A program made the position numbers and the translations under genes. From Rhynchonema sp. JSB1_4 (taxonomy: Eukaryota > Nematoda > Chromadorea > Monhysterida > Xyalidae), in contig JASAMV010009050.1 in NCBI GenBank assembly GCA_030248065.1, positions 1 to 64,000 on the forward strand: 64,000 nt of DNA, given 5' to 3'. The notes under the pieces were generated by a model, which saw nothing but the letters and a program-made list of their open reading frames with translations, searched no databases and was not told the origin of the DNA. Within the stretch, counting starts at the first letter, position 1, and each line of letters begins with the position of its first letter. Shown piece by piece: positions 45,129 to 57,600 of this stretch.

Positions 45129-45896
45129 CAATGGTGTTGCAGGGGGTGGGGCGCAGTGTAGTGGCTGGGGGGATGGGGGGGGGGTTCCCCCCCCCTAAGG
45201 AGTAGGTACCTTGCAACCACCCCTTGGGGGGGATGGGGGGGAAGGGTAGGTACCTTGCAACCACCCCGGAGGGTACCTTGCAACCATCAATTTATGGTTT
45301 TTATAGGCAAAAATGGGTGTTTTTCGACCTCAAAACCCCAAAAATCGCGCGCTCCGCGCGCAAACCTCCATATAATAGGTATTTTAGGCAAATTTTCGGC
45401 CAAAATGCAAAAAAGTACCAATTTTTCGGCCAAATTTGCTGTATAATGCATGCAAAAAACACCCTTTTTTCGGACCCCAGGGGTACCTTGCAACCTTCTG
45501 GAGGCTGGGTAGGGGGGTACCTTGCAACCATCTGGATCCATCCCCCCCCAAGGGTACCTTGCAACCATCTGCCTGCCACTACACTGGGTGGGGGTACCCC
45601 CTAGGTACAATAGGTAGGTAGGTTGACGCTCCATCCTGGTACACTAGGTAGGTCGCCGCCCGGCGGCTAGTACAGTAAGTTGCGATTTTTGGCTCAAAAT
45701 GGTATATAAAATCGGTACTTTTCACTCCAAATAGGCGATAAATCGCCGCGCTACGCGCGAAATTAGCGTTTTAGAGCACATTTTCTTCAAAATTTCAATG
45801 TTCCCCCTTAGCCCGGCCGGTACAGTAGGTAGGTTGCCGTCCCACATTTTTGGTGGTACCGTAGGTTGCCGCCCCGCCTGGGTAGCTACACCACTG
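45129..45896. mobile_element. hAT-like element I nested in element F
   Basis: The left end CAATGGTGTTGC and right end GCTACACCACTG are flanked by a perfect 8-bp duplication GTTGAAAA (45121-45128 and 45897-45904). Its body has GGTACAGTAGGT modules and itself contains 45154-45586. It is non-coding. Confidence 0.75.
45154..45586. mobile_element. hAT-like miniature element nested in element I
   Basis: The ends CAGTGTAGTGGCTGG and CCTGCCACTACACTG match the family of 3119-3519. It contains GGTACCTTGCAACC repeats and a central GC palindrome (45341-45364). The flanks GTGGGGCG and GGTGGGGG are only roughly alike, so its duplication is degraded or shifted. Confidence 0.65.
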
Positions 45897-46332
45897 GTTG
45901 AAAATACATTGTTTTCCATGAAATGGTCGTCAGATAGAGGTTGACGATAGATAGATGGTGGGGGGGGTCGCCAAAAATCAAGGTATAGTATAGTGTACTA
46001 AGTAGGTAATAAGGTGCAAATATTAATGAAAATGTACTTAGATGTACTAAATCCGCGCGTAGCGCGCGATTTTTTGCCTATTTGGGGTGAAAAATACCGA
46101 TTTTGAGCCATTTTGAGTCAAAAATGTCAATTTTGGGTTCAAAATGTGTTGACGATAGATAGATTGTTCCCAGAATTTGTTGACGATAGATAGATTTGCC
46201 CATAAGTGTTGACGATAGATAGATGAAATCAAAAAGTGTTGACGATAGATAGATGAATTTGGGGGGGGACCCCCCCCCCCCCCCCCCCCCCCCCCCCGCC
46301 ACCCCAAGTACTACCCTGGTCGGGTGTAGTGC

Positions 46333-46711
46333 CAGTGATGTAGTTGGTCCGAGCAAGAAAGCTAGCTAGCTGGAGGGGTTCGGCACAAGAAAGCTAGCTA
46401 GCTAGCCGGGTACCCCGATTTGGGGGGTATTGGTCCAGAAGTCAAAAACAGCGGTATAAAATTTGGTCTAAATTATGCTAAAATAAGCCTTAAAATGCGT
46501 ATTTTTGTGCACGTGTGAGAAAATTTGAACGAATTTGACCATTTTGGCCCATAAAATGGTCATTTTGGCACTAAAATCAACACTTTTCTTACTTGATGAC
46601 CCGAGCAAGAAAGCTAGCTAGCCAGTTTGGGGGGTATGGGTTTCGGAGCAAGAAAGCTACCTAGCAGTTGGGGGGGGGTAATACCCCCCATACCCCCCAA
46701 CCACATCACTG
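46333..46711. mobile_element. hAT-like element with CAGTGATGTAGTTGG ends
   Basis: The ends CAGTGATGTAGTTGG and CCAACCACATCACTG are inverted. Repeated AGCAAGAAAGCTAGCTAGC motifs sit near both ends. A truncated reverse copy lies at 48014-48420, and an end fragment at 1120-1189. The flanks share only 5 of 8 bases. Confidence 0.6.
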
Positions 46712-46724
46712 TGTATGTGTTGTG

Positions 46725-47667
46725 CAGTGTTGGAGGTGGGGGGGGCAGTGTAGTACTTGGTCAGGGTGTTGACGATAGATAGATTGGGACCCGAAATGTG
46801 TTGACGATAGATAGATGACCCAAGTCCGAAATCTGGGGGGGGTCGACCCAAACTTGTTGATGATAGATAGATGGTGGGGGGGGGTCGCCAAAAATCAAGG
46901 TATAGTATAGTGCATTAAGTAGGTAATAATGTGTAAATATTAATGAAAATGTGTATAGATGTACTAAATCCGCGCGTAGCGCGCGATTTTTGCCTATTTG
47001 TGGTGAAAAATACCGATTTTGAGCCATTTTGAGGCAAAAATGTCAATTTTGGGTTCGAAATGTGTTGACGATAGATAGATTGTTCCCAAAATTTGTTGAC
47101 GATAGATAGATTTGCCCATATGTGTTGACGATAGATAGATGAAATCAAAAAGTGTTGACGATAGATAGATGAATTTGGGGGGGACCCCCCCACCCCCCCC
47201 CCCAAGTACTACCCTGGGGGGGGGTTTGGGGGGGTAGCCCCCCCCCCCAGTACAGTAGGTATCCCCCCTCGCCTGGTACAGTAGGTATCCCCCCCGATGT
47301 TTGGCATGGTACAGTAGGTATCCCCCCCGATTTTCACCCCGGTACAGTAGGTATCCCCCCCGATTTTGCCCCAAAAGTGCCAATTTTTGACCAAAATGGC
47401 CGAAATTAGTGCAAAATCAGTGGATTTTACCTCAAATTACCCGAAATTCGCGCGCTACGCGCGCAAATACTACGTTTTCACACGATTCCACACATAATAA
47501 ACACATAAAAAATTTTCACCCCAAAACCTAACCTCCCCCAACCCACCCCCCCAAACCCCCCCTAGGTACATAACCCCCCCAGGCCATCGGCTCTGGTACA
47601 GTAGGTATCCCCCCTCTCCGAGCGCGGTACAGTAGGTATCCCCCCCTCCAGAGTACCTCCAACACTG
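46725..47667. mobile_element. hAT-like element G, host of element F copy 2
   Basis: It starts CAGTGTTGGAGG and ends CCTCCAACACTG, with flanks GTGTTGTG and GTGTAGTG (7 of 8 identical). The body has tandem GGTACAGTAGGTATCCCCCC modules (about 47269-47361 and 47596-47644) and a GC palindrome at 47446-47467. It contains 46746-47216. Confidence 0.7.
46746..47216. mobile_element. Element F copy 2, nested in element G
   Basis: The ends match copy 1 (CAGTGTAGTACTTGG / CCAAGTACTACCCTG). It has several TGTTGACGATAGATAGAT units and a GC palindrome at 46968-46990. The flanks are poly-G, consistent with insertion into a G-run. Confidence 0.7.
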
Positions 47668-48013
47668 GTGTAGTGCTGTGGTTACTTTTGCGGGGCGGGT
47701 AGGCTACATAGGTGGAAAAATCCGGGGCGGGTAGGGGGGTAGTGTACCTGGGATCTTGGGGGGGAAATCCGGTTTTTTTGCACTTTTAAGGGTTTTCGGT
47801 CGAAATTTGGTCATTTTTGACCGAAAAATGGGCATTTTGAGGGCAAAAATCGGGGCGGGTAGAGGGTATCAGAGCGGGGCGGGTAGGGGGGTAGCAGGAG
47901 CAGTGTAGTTCCTGGGGGGACCCCCCTAAGGTACACTAATTTCCGCGACCAAGGTACACCAGTACGCGGGTAGGGTAGCATTGGGGTGACCCCCTCCCCC
48001 AGCCACAGCACTG

Positions 48014-48420
48014 CTCCCAACCCCATATCCCCCAAACTGGCCAGCTAGCTTTCTTGTTCCGGTCATCAAGTCAAAAAAGTGTTGATTTTAGAGCGAAAAT
48101 GATCATTTTATGGGCCAAAACGGTCAAATTTGCTCAAATTTTCTCACACATGCACAAAAATACGCAGTTTAAGGCTTACTTTCGCATAATTTCGACCCAT
48201 TCTTATACCGCTGTTTTTTACTTCTGGACTAATACCCCCACCCCCCAAATCGGGGTACCCGGCTAGCTAGCTAGCTTTCTTGCGCCGGACCCCTCCAGCT
48301 ACCGTATTGTCAGAAATAGAACCCCCCATTAATTGACCCCAGTGAAAAAATAGACCCCTTGGGGTTCTATTTCCGACAATACGGTAGCTAGCTTTCTTGC
48401 TCGGACCAACTACATCACTG
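48014..48420. mobile_element. Truncated reverse copy of the 46333 element with an inserted 88-bp element
   Basis: It reads as the complement of the 46333-46650 sequence, ending GACCAACTACATCACTG. It is interrupted at about 48300-48387 by a small palindromic unit, CCGTATTGTC ... GACAATACGG, flanked by TA on both sides, a mariner-like signature. It ends just 60 bases before the CERT exon 1 acceptor. Confidence 0.6.
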
Positions 48421-48648
48421 GCGACTGGCGCCACCCATGCTCCATTTACACCTAAAAAATCGTCGCAACACCATTTCAGCCGCATGTGCCTCGGTCACCA
48501 GCACCACCGCTCAACTGTGACAAGGTGCTGAATGTTGCTGTGTATGTAAATGTACAGTGAAGTGGCGCGTGCGAGCCAATTACGACAATTAACGTATTGT
48601 CGACGTGAGGGCAGCATAATCAACCAATCCAACGGCAATAGCAGCAGA

Positions 48649-51600
48649 ATGTCGCAGGCATCGCCCCGTACCATCAAACACACGGCCATACGCAGTGGCA
48701 GCTCGACACTCTCGGAGGAAGAGGCCGATGACAATAATGCTGACGAAGGTTGGATGCTGGGCAAAAATTGGCCGGTTTCTTTTCGTGTTGTTTGTGGTTT
48801 GTTGTTTGTTGTTTATGGTTAACAGGCACTTACTATTATCATATAGCATATAAATGAATAAGGTTTGGGCTTCTATGCTTCCTTCTGCTTGTCAAACAAT
48901 CACTTTTGTTGATGTTTTGTTTTTGGAACCAAAGTAGAACAACGCGGTTTTGCCCGTATTGCATGCAGTGAAATGTTTTGTATCAAATTATCACTTGTCG
49001 GACGGAACAAGATGATGTTTCACTTTAGAATGACCTTGGTCTGGTGCAGCGACGAAGGTGTTGCTCCAGGCTCATGCGAACCATTCGCAAATCACAATTT
49101 TCTGAGACAGTAATGAAACCTCATTAGCTCCCTCTTTCATAATACCTTTTTCCATCCATCCGCATTGGCGTCCTATTTCCGGCTTTTTACCTTTTTTCAA
49201 AAAATGGTTGCCTGTATTTCAGTTTCGGTAATCGAACCGATCCGCGGCTACCTGCAGAAATGGACGAATTACATTCACGGATGGCAGAAACGCTACTTCA
49301 TTCTCGAAGACGGCACGTTGGCCTATTACAAATCGGAACGGGATACCTCGTTTGGCTGTCGTGGGGCTGTCGCCGTCGCCAAGGCCGTCATTCATGTTGG
49401 TTAACGCAGGAAATTAGTTCAGTCTTGCCCTCTTAGCAGTGACAATCTTTATCGTGGAGCCCTGTGATTATGTAATGGATGTTTTTCAAACGCTGTACTC
49501 TCTCTGTCGTTTGCTTCGGAATTGCCCTCTGGTGGATGTTGTTTACAGTGACACAAAATAGCTGGTTCCGAACATGTCGTTACAAGTACGGGTGACTGAA
49601 TTTTGAAGCTTTGAAACATTTTCATTTTTTTTTGGTTTTCATCCGACTTCCTGGTATTTTGTTATCGATCTATCGCCATGTTTTCGCTCTTTTACCCCTT
49701 TTTTCGTTCAAGGCTGCAATCTGGATGAATATACACAGCATAACATACAGAGCTGGAATTTTCGCTGATAGAACAACTGTATTATGTTTGGGTGCGTTCT
49801 GCACGGTTGGTTGGACAGAATTACTTGTTCTGCTGTTGTTGTTGAACTAGTGATTCACTTTTGTACAGAATTTTATTTCAAGTCAAAATGGTTTTTATGC
49901 GATTAGTAATTCAATCAGGCGAGGAACAAACTTACACTCCCACAGTTGTACGGTTTGCTAATCACCATCGCCAGGCCTCTGTCTGTTACATTTCGGGAAA
50001 AATTGGGGAAGATTGCGTGATTTATTTTTTGTGTTACAACAGGGGCGTTGTGCCACGTCTTTCTTACTTTTTCTTATATTGGATGTGTTTGCATATCATG
50101 TCTTGGCTTGTTTTTACATTAGCCCACCTAAAATCGAAATCTTACTTTTCCTTGTGAAAAAAGCTTGTTTGCACACGTGACGTTCTGAGTGGCTGGAAAG
50201 AAACACTCACTTCGCTTTTTTTCCAAATTCTAAAAAGCGTAGCCAGCCGGTCGGCAGGTTTTAAATTACACGGGTACATTATTGAACTGACGAGCGCTGT
50301 GCAGCCTTTGAAGGCCAGGTGTTAGCATGCGTGTTGCGTTATGTTGCATTTCCGACTAAGTTTTGTGTCTTTTTGAGCCCAGCCCGCCGGCCATTCATAT
50401 AGTGCACCATATGACGACTGCCTTGTCCATTTTTTCATCAATTTTGCTGCTCAACCCCACCTGTAGTTTTGGTGCTACTCTGTATATTCCCGTTGGGGTG
50501 TGGGCGAAAGTGCCTGGTATTTCGTTCCGCCCAAAGTATTTCGCTAGGTTGTGCACGTCTCTGCCGTCTATTCATTCATGCCCGTTTCTTTTGCTGGTAT
50601 TGCTTTGTTTGGGCTGATACTAATGTCGTCAACGCAATGCAGCCCCAAATGAGCGGACGTGTTGTACATAGCGTTGACGACATTAGAATAAGCCGTTGTT
50701 TGAGCGCGCACTATCCACGCACCGTGCGCCCGTGGAAACATTTGCACGTTGCAATAAATTGTGCCCTTGCACCCCAACTGCAATGTATTGCATCGTGCAT
50801 TTCCATGTTTGTTTCACCACTCAATGCCCCTGGCCGAATACGTGTATCTCTGAATCTATGTGATGTAATGCATTCTGTATTTTACTGCTGTGCACCCAGG
50901 CCTTTATTTATGATTTACGCAACATGTTGTGTTTGTGGTGGCCTGGTCTCTGTAATTCGTCGTATATTTGCGTTAAATGCTCTGGGAATATGTAGCCAGT
51001 GATGCAATCTGCATTTCCATGTACCGGTTTTGTTTCTGCGTCTGTTGTTTTTCAACGAAAATTTTATCTTGCTTTCACAACTCCCACGTCAATGTTCCGC
51101 TGATTTTTATCGTTCTGTTATTCTGTGAACAGATGTTTTCCACATTCCAACTTCATGTTACAGTCTGCTTTCCCTTGCAGTCGATCCATTCCGAGTTTGT
51201 TAGCATCATCATTTCCACATAATTTGCTGTCGTGTCGTTGGTGGTGTTTGTTTGGTGGTATACATCATTGTGCTGTGGTTGCGGTGTGGGTGTGTCATGC
51301 CATCGTCGGTGCAGAAACGCATTCGGTCCTTCTGGCGTCGACGTCTGACCCACTCGGACACCGCGGCATCATGCAACAACAACAACTACAACAACAGCGA
51401 GGATACGAGCAAAACTTCGTCATCTCGATCATCGGAGGACACGATTGCATCGGTAGAAAAATGACAATTGTACATGGTCGTTGCATAAGATCTGGCTCGG
51501 TTATGTGTCCTCTCCAATTTGTTATGCGTATGCGTCATATTTTTTCTTTGTATTTTTGACAATAATATTTTAATCGTTCTTGCCTTGCCGATTCAGGCGA

Positions 51601-54600
51601 ATCACAACGACGATTGTCGGCTGGACGTGTCGGTCAATGATTCGGTGTGGTATTTGCGCGCCGAAAACAAACGCGAACGAATTCGATGGATGGATGCGCT
51701 CGAAGCATTCAAGGTGGATACATATTTCGTGGCGTGATTTCATTTTTTCTCATTGTAAAAAATTGACAGCTGCATACTTTTCTTCTTCAGTCGGAAAGTG
51801 GATACGGTAGTCAGGGCGACCTGCGACGTCACGGCTCGGCGGTGTCGTTGACGTCGACGCGCAGTTTGACAAGCACCTCGTCGTTTAAGGTCGGCCAATA
51901 TCGACGAAATTATTGTCATCATTTCTTTCAATTTCTTAAATGGACCTGTGTGCGTGCGGAAAGCGGAGAACGTTCTGAAAGAAATCCCGGCAAATGAAAT
52001 GCCGACAAACAAAATCAACAGAGAGAAGTAAGTGCTGAAACTGTTTGGGACATGCCAAAAAATTGCTTTGCAACTTGTTTTTTGACTTTCTGTCGGGGTT
52101 TTAATTTTATGTAAGACCTGTTGACACCAATATTTTCTTCCTAGCCCTGCGCGGAGGTGATTCTCGAGTAAAACATCAACGATGATGCACTTGTGTTATT
52201 ATTATCAGCCTTGTTTTGTTCCGTCATTATGACTCTCTTCGGCACTGGCACCGCTCGCCCCCATGGTTTGGGCTAGGCTTACACTAAATCATAGGCTTAC
52301 GCTGCTACTTAGGCTTCACTTAAGCCTCATCATAAGCCTAGCCTACCACTGGGGCCGAGCTTTGCCAGTGCCGGTACCCCCTCTTCGAAGCTGTAGGTGC
52401 CTGAGTTCGACTGTTGAGTACCTACCGGAATCCGCGTTGGTTTCAGAAAGTGCGCACGCTGGCGGAGAAGATCTCCGAGCTGGAGACGTTTCGCGACATT
52501 GTGTGTCGTCAGGTGGACAATCTTCAGCATCATTTCGATGTCATACACACTGACCAACTACGATCGCCCGGCGCACAAGCTGGTTGGTGAAATGTGTTTG
52601 GTTTGTGGGGTCCGATCGAGGACAACTCTTCATTCCATGTCAATAATTCGTGTGAGAAGTGTAGTTGCAGGTGTCAAAGAAACGGTTTTTTCCTGAAAAA
52701 AGTCGAAAAAACGTTTTTTTAGTAAAATATATTTTTTCCGGAAAAAATGCGCGGTGCATTTTGAACTTTTCTGAAAAAAACTTCTGAGAAACAACACATT
52801 TTTATTACAGAAACATGCTTTTTTCAAGTGTTTTCCAGCACTTATGGCTTTTATTCGCACTTTCTCTGCAGGATTACTTTTCATACACCAGCGCATAATG
52901 TGCCAAACATACACAATTTTGACCGGTGCCCAAATTTGGCTCGGAAAAATATCGAAAAAACGGTTTTTTCGGAAAGAAACCCGTTTTTTTTTAGTAAATA
53001 TATCTTTTCGGAAAAAAATTGTAACCATAGTGAGAAGTCCATGCGAGTCACCACAACACTTCATGAGAAGTCTGAATCATTTCGTATGAAACAACAGTTC
53101 ATGCCACGAAGTCCCCTCGGCCTCGACTACCGCAGCCAAGCAGAGCACTTCGTGTCGGCACGTGTGGGGTGGCACTGTTTGTTTCGTAGCTTTTGGGCGG
53201 AATGCGCAGTCAGCTTGTGTTCGATATATTCCACGCGGCGCCGCTGAAGATGCCGACAGATCTTCTGCGTTTTGGTTCCCCACATTTGGCTTATCGGTGT
53301 TTTCAACAAACAGATTTCGACCGTTAGGCTCGTCAGCATGAGGGCACACTTTTGTTTTTGGGGGTATATTTCAGCATCGAGCCACTATCGCGGTTTTCCC
53401 CCACCTCTTCTTTTTGGTTCCGGCTACCCCTTTGAGACGAGTTTCTTTTTTTTTCTTTTTTTTTGTTAAATCATAATGTATGAAAAACTCTCGAATTTCG
53501 CAAGAGGACGCAATCATAGCAACTGATGTTTTACCTACAAATGACCTTCGCTCCATTGGATAAACAAACCGCTCTGTCAACTGGCTCTGGCAGCAGATCG
53601 AGCGTTTTCGCAGTAAATAAAAAAAGAAAATTCAATACGAACGAAATTGAGCGTGACGAACACGTTATCGCTGTTTGCTTCCTCAACTGCAGCTGATTCC
53701 GAGACGACAATGACGAGCGGGTCTGACACGGGCACAATGGTGACTGCGGCCACGGATGCCGTCAGCAACTCGTTATCCACATCGAGTTCGCGCGACGATC
53801 CGATCAATGGAAAAGGTTGGTTGTATTGGCATTCTGCGGTCAGAGTTTAGCGCCGTTTTCTTTTCGACCCCCTTGGAGGTTTCCAAATCGTGCGTGCGTT
53901 TTGCCAAGTACCGATTCTCGCCAGTTGACTTTTGAACTGCTGCGAAATTTTTTGTCCACCCGAAATCCCCTCACAGCTCGCAATTTTGAGATTTCCACTT
54001 GAGTGTGACTTATAGACTGTGGATCAAGTGGCGATTTTCGGCGATTTTTTGAAATGATCAACTGCAGATAATCAACCCAGCTGCTAATGACAATAATGTT
54101 TCATCGCACAGGTCACAGTCGTCAGAGCAGTACAGCGAGTCGCAGCAGTGCGCTGGCCGTGTCGCTGCACGACGTACGTGGCGAGGCATTGACATTCAAG
54201 GCGACGACGGCGGGCATTATTGCCACACTGACGCATTGTTTGGACATAATGCAACAAAGCGAGGAGCTGTGGAAACGCCGGTTGGACAAGGTCTGTTTCT
54301 TGATCATTTCTTTCTGTTTTGTATAGAACAGGTCTTTCGTTGGTTTATGTCTTGTATCACCGATGGATCACTCTCATCTTTGATGGTCATTCCTGACTGA
54401 AACAATGTTGATTCGCTCAGCGCATAATTTTATTTGTCTGATTGGCATGAGGTGAGACATGTGCTGCCAATTTTTTTGTTTTAAACTATTTATGAAAGTC
54501 GAGCAAAGCTCAAAGTCTGTGTATAATGCATATAAAGTTTGGAAAATAATTGTTGTGGCTACTAAAAACGTATTCTCACAGGAGATCGAGCGTCGTCGCA

Positions 54601-57600
54601 AATGCGAGGATAATTGCAAACAGCTGTTGCGGCGGTGCGAGGATCTACAGAATCTGCAACAGCGACATTTCGGCGGACCGGATGTGGAGGTCGCTTTTTT
54701 GATTGTTTGATTTAATGTAAAGAAGACATATTTGATTGAATTATTTTTCTTTTTTGAAATTCAGGAAGGACCAAACAGCACGTTGAACGAGGAAGAGTGG
54801 CATGATGCGCTGGATGCGGCGCTCGAGAAACAAGACTTGGAGGAATCACGGGTTGGTCTGCTATCTGATTGTGGTTGTAGTCATGTACCATTTTCCTTGT
54901 AACAGACTTGTGACATTTACGTTGTTTTCCAGCGGAAAAAGATAGTACTTTTCGTATTGTCAGAGTTTTGTGTGTGCACAAACTTTACCTGATGTTTCAC
55001 TCGTGCATGACACGGCTGGTGCTTCGGCAGTCATTGCTGTATGCATTCAAATCTTTTTCTCAAAAAAAAAACAAAAAAATAAAACTCAACCATAGGAATC
55101 AATTATGGATGAAACAAACCAGAATTATGTCTACATGTGAGTGCCGTTGTCAACTTACACACTAGCGGGGCTTTTCCAAAGTTTTACACTCGCTCGATTT
55201 CACTGCAACAGATGTTTGAGAAAAATGTTGTTGCGGCTGAGTATTGTCATCGTTTTCTAGTTTGCTTTGCTCAAATTTTACCGTTTTACACTGAAAAAGC
55301 TAACTCTGCGAAAGGCCATCGTGTCTCGGTTTTGATCAAACACATATGAAATCAAGATGGCACTTATTTTTCTGCTGCTCTGAACATGCCATCATTTCGA
55401 AAACGTCTCGGCGCATTATTCCATCCGAACCGCAGCCCCAATGAAACATCGGAGCGCGCAGGGACTGCGCAAAGTTCTGGCGCGAAACGGGTTCCAGATT
55501 CGCAAGAACGACCATCCGCAGCCAACAGTGAAAAGGCGACCACAAACAGCGCAGCAGAACCGGTGGATATATCAGCAAAAATGAAAATTAATATCATTTT
55601 GTCGTCCGACTTTTATATATTTTTCAGCTCGAACGTCTGCTTTCGCACATCGACCAAGAGGACGAGACGAAACCGTCGCCGAGTCGCGTGCTATTGAGCA
55701 CCAAACATCCGTTGTATGGAGAGGTAATGCGATGTTGAGCGAAATCAAGCTTGGTGATCAGTCCGATCCGATCTTGCCTTGGTCGGTCAGGTGACTGTTT
55801 GCATTGAGGATATTTCGAGATTTGTCAATTTCGACCAGCGTAAAACTTGTTCGCGCGGGTAAAATGAACAATTTTTACGCTGATCGACATCAGGGGCGTT
55901 AGTAATCTCGAAATAGCGCTAAAAATCACGTGACTAAGGCGAGACCGGACGGAAACGATCACCAGGTTTGGTTTGGCCCAAAGTTTTTATTATTCTGTTG
56001 TTGGTTTTTTCAGTGTTTTACTCTATATTTTTTATTTTACGGTGGCATGATGGATGATGTTACCAGCCGTGTTCAGATCGATCGAGTCACCAACGAACAG
56101 CTGCACTACGCCCGACAGACGGTGGAGGATGGGCATTGGCAATGTTTCATGGAAGAGGGCCCGATGCGCATGTACAAGCGGGAGATCGAGGTCGACGGCA
56201 TTATGAATGATCCGTTGAAGGCGACGCACTCCGTCCGGGTATGACGTTCGGTTGATTCGTTGTGGGCAGTTTTAATTTCGAAACCACGCTGGTAGTTTGT
56301 CGATATTGTTGGCTCAATTGAGTTGTGACAAAGTCGTATGCGAGTCAGTGTAGTTCCTGGTCCGGAGGGGGAACAGGCGGTACCCCCTTTTTTTCGGAGG
56401 GGGAACAGACGTACCCACTTGGGCGGAAGGGGGAGAACCCAAATTCGGAGAAAAGTCATTTTTTGAGGTCGAAAATTTGACTCATTTTTCCTCTTTTTGG
56501 AAAAAATTTCAGTAAAAAGGGTATTTTGGCGATTTTTGACGACCTTGACCTAAAAAATCACTCATTTTAGGCCTAAAAATGCCTATTTTAGGCAAAAATT
56601 GGGGAGCAGACGTACCCGGAGGGGGAACAGGGGGGCAGGCGTACCATGGAGGGGGACCCCCCAGGCACTACACTGATTCGAGTGAAACATAAACGTCGGT
56701 GTGCACTTTGCTGGCGTGACTGTGGGTGCAAAATAGGTTAGGCCATTACTTGCAATTTTGTTGTTTTTTTTTATTTTGTCCAGTGTAAATGTTTCTCACT
56801 GCTCACAGGGGAGCAACTTTTACGCTGAGCAAAACTACGAAAACAACAAAATCTCGATATTAGGCCCAGGCCGTTTGCACCCCCGACCTGACCCGCAAAA
56901 GTGCATGCCGCACGCACCGGCCCAAGTGAAATGTGATCTTTGAACAAACTGTTTTGCTTTGGTTAAGACGTGGAAGTTAGTGATGTTTTGCTCGCGAGTG
57001 ACTTATAGGCGTGTAATTTGGCAATTGTTCTGTTCGCGTTTCCGGTCTCGAAATTTGCCTGTTTCATCAAAGAAAAATTGTAAAAATTTTAAAGACAAGA
57101 TGAGTCATTCAACGTGGGTATTTCATTTCAGGGCGTGTCCGCTACCGAATATCTGCACTACTTCTTCGAACCCGACTATAAACTGGATTGGGACAGTGAG
57201 TGGGGTTTTTAGCGAATAATTTTTTAACACGTTTTGTAATGTATTAATGAATGAACAACATTAATTGTGGCGTTATTATTTTCGATTGCTGCTTTTTATC
57301 CTTCCGATCTCAATTCACTTTCAGCCACCCTCGAATCGATGAAAGTGGTCGAGAAAGCGACCGAAGACACGCTGGTCATACATCAGGTCCCAGCTCTTCA
57401 CGTAAAAGTGTTATGAAACAGTTATGAGGGTTCTTGGTCACCTACCGTGTCCTACATCAGTTTTTTTGTTAGTTAAGGATAAAGGGCTAAGCCTCCCAAG
57501 AAAGCAAAGTACAAGATCTACATTACGATAAGTTTATCTCACATCCAATTGTATTCACCAAGAAGCCTCATAACAAAAGAAAAGTGTACATGTCACCTTT

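Larger units (their letters stand above)
44796..46318. mobile_element. hAT-like element F (copy 1) with nested insertions
   Basis: It begins CAGTGTAGTACTTGG and ends CCAAGTACTACCCTG, with a perfect 8-bp duplication GTCGGGTG at 44788-44795 and 46319-46326. It carries several TGTTGACGATAGATAGAT units and a homopolymer C run of about 30 or more near 46271-46297. Its left part is interrupted after 44902 by another element starting CAGAGGTCGCAATCGGG, which in turn holds 45129-45896. A shorter uninterrupted copy is at 46746-47216. Confidence 0.75.

Noticed and set aside
46145..47175. Regularly recurring TTGACGATAGATAGAT units, considered as a CRISPR-like array
   Set aside because: The units are uneven in spacing, lie inside hAT-like element ends in an animal genome, and have no cas genes nearby.
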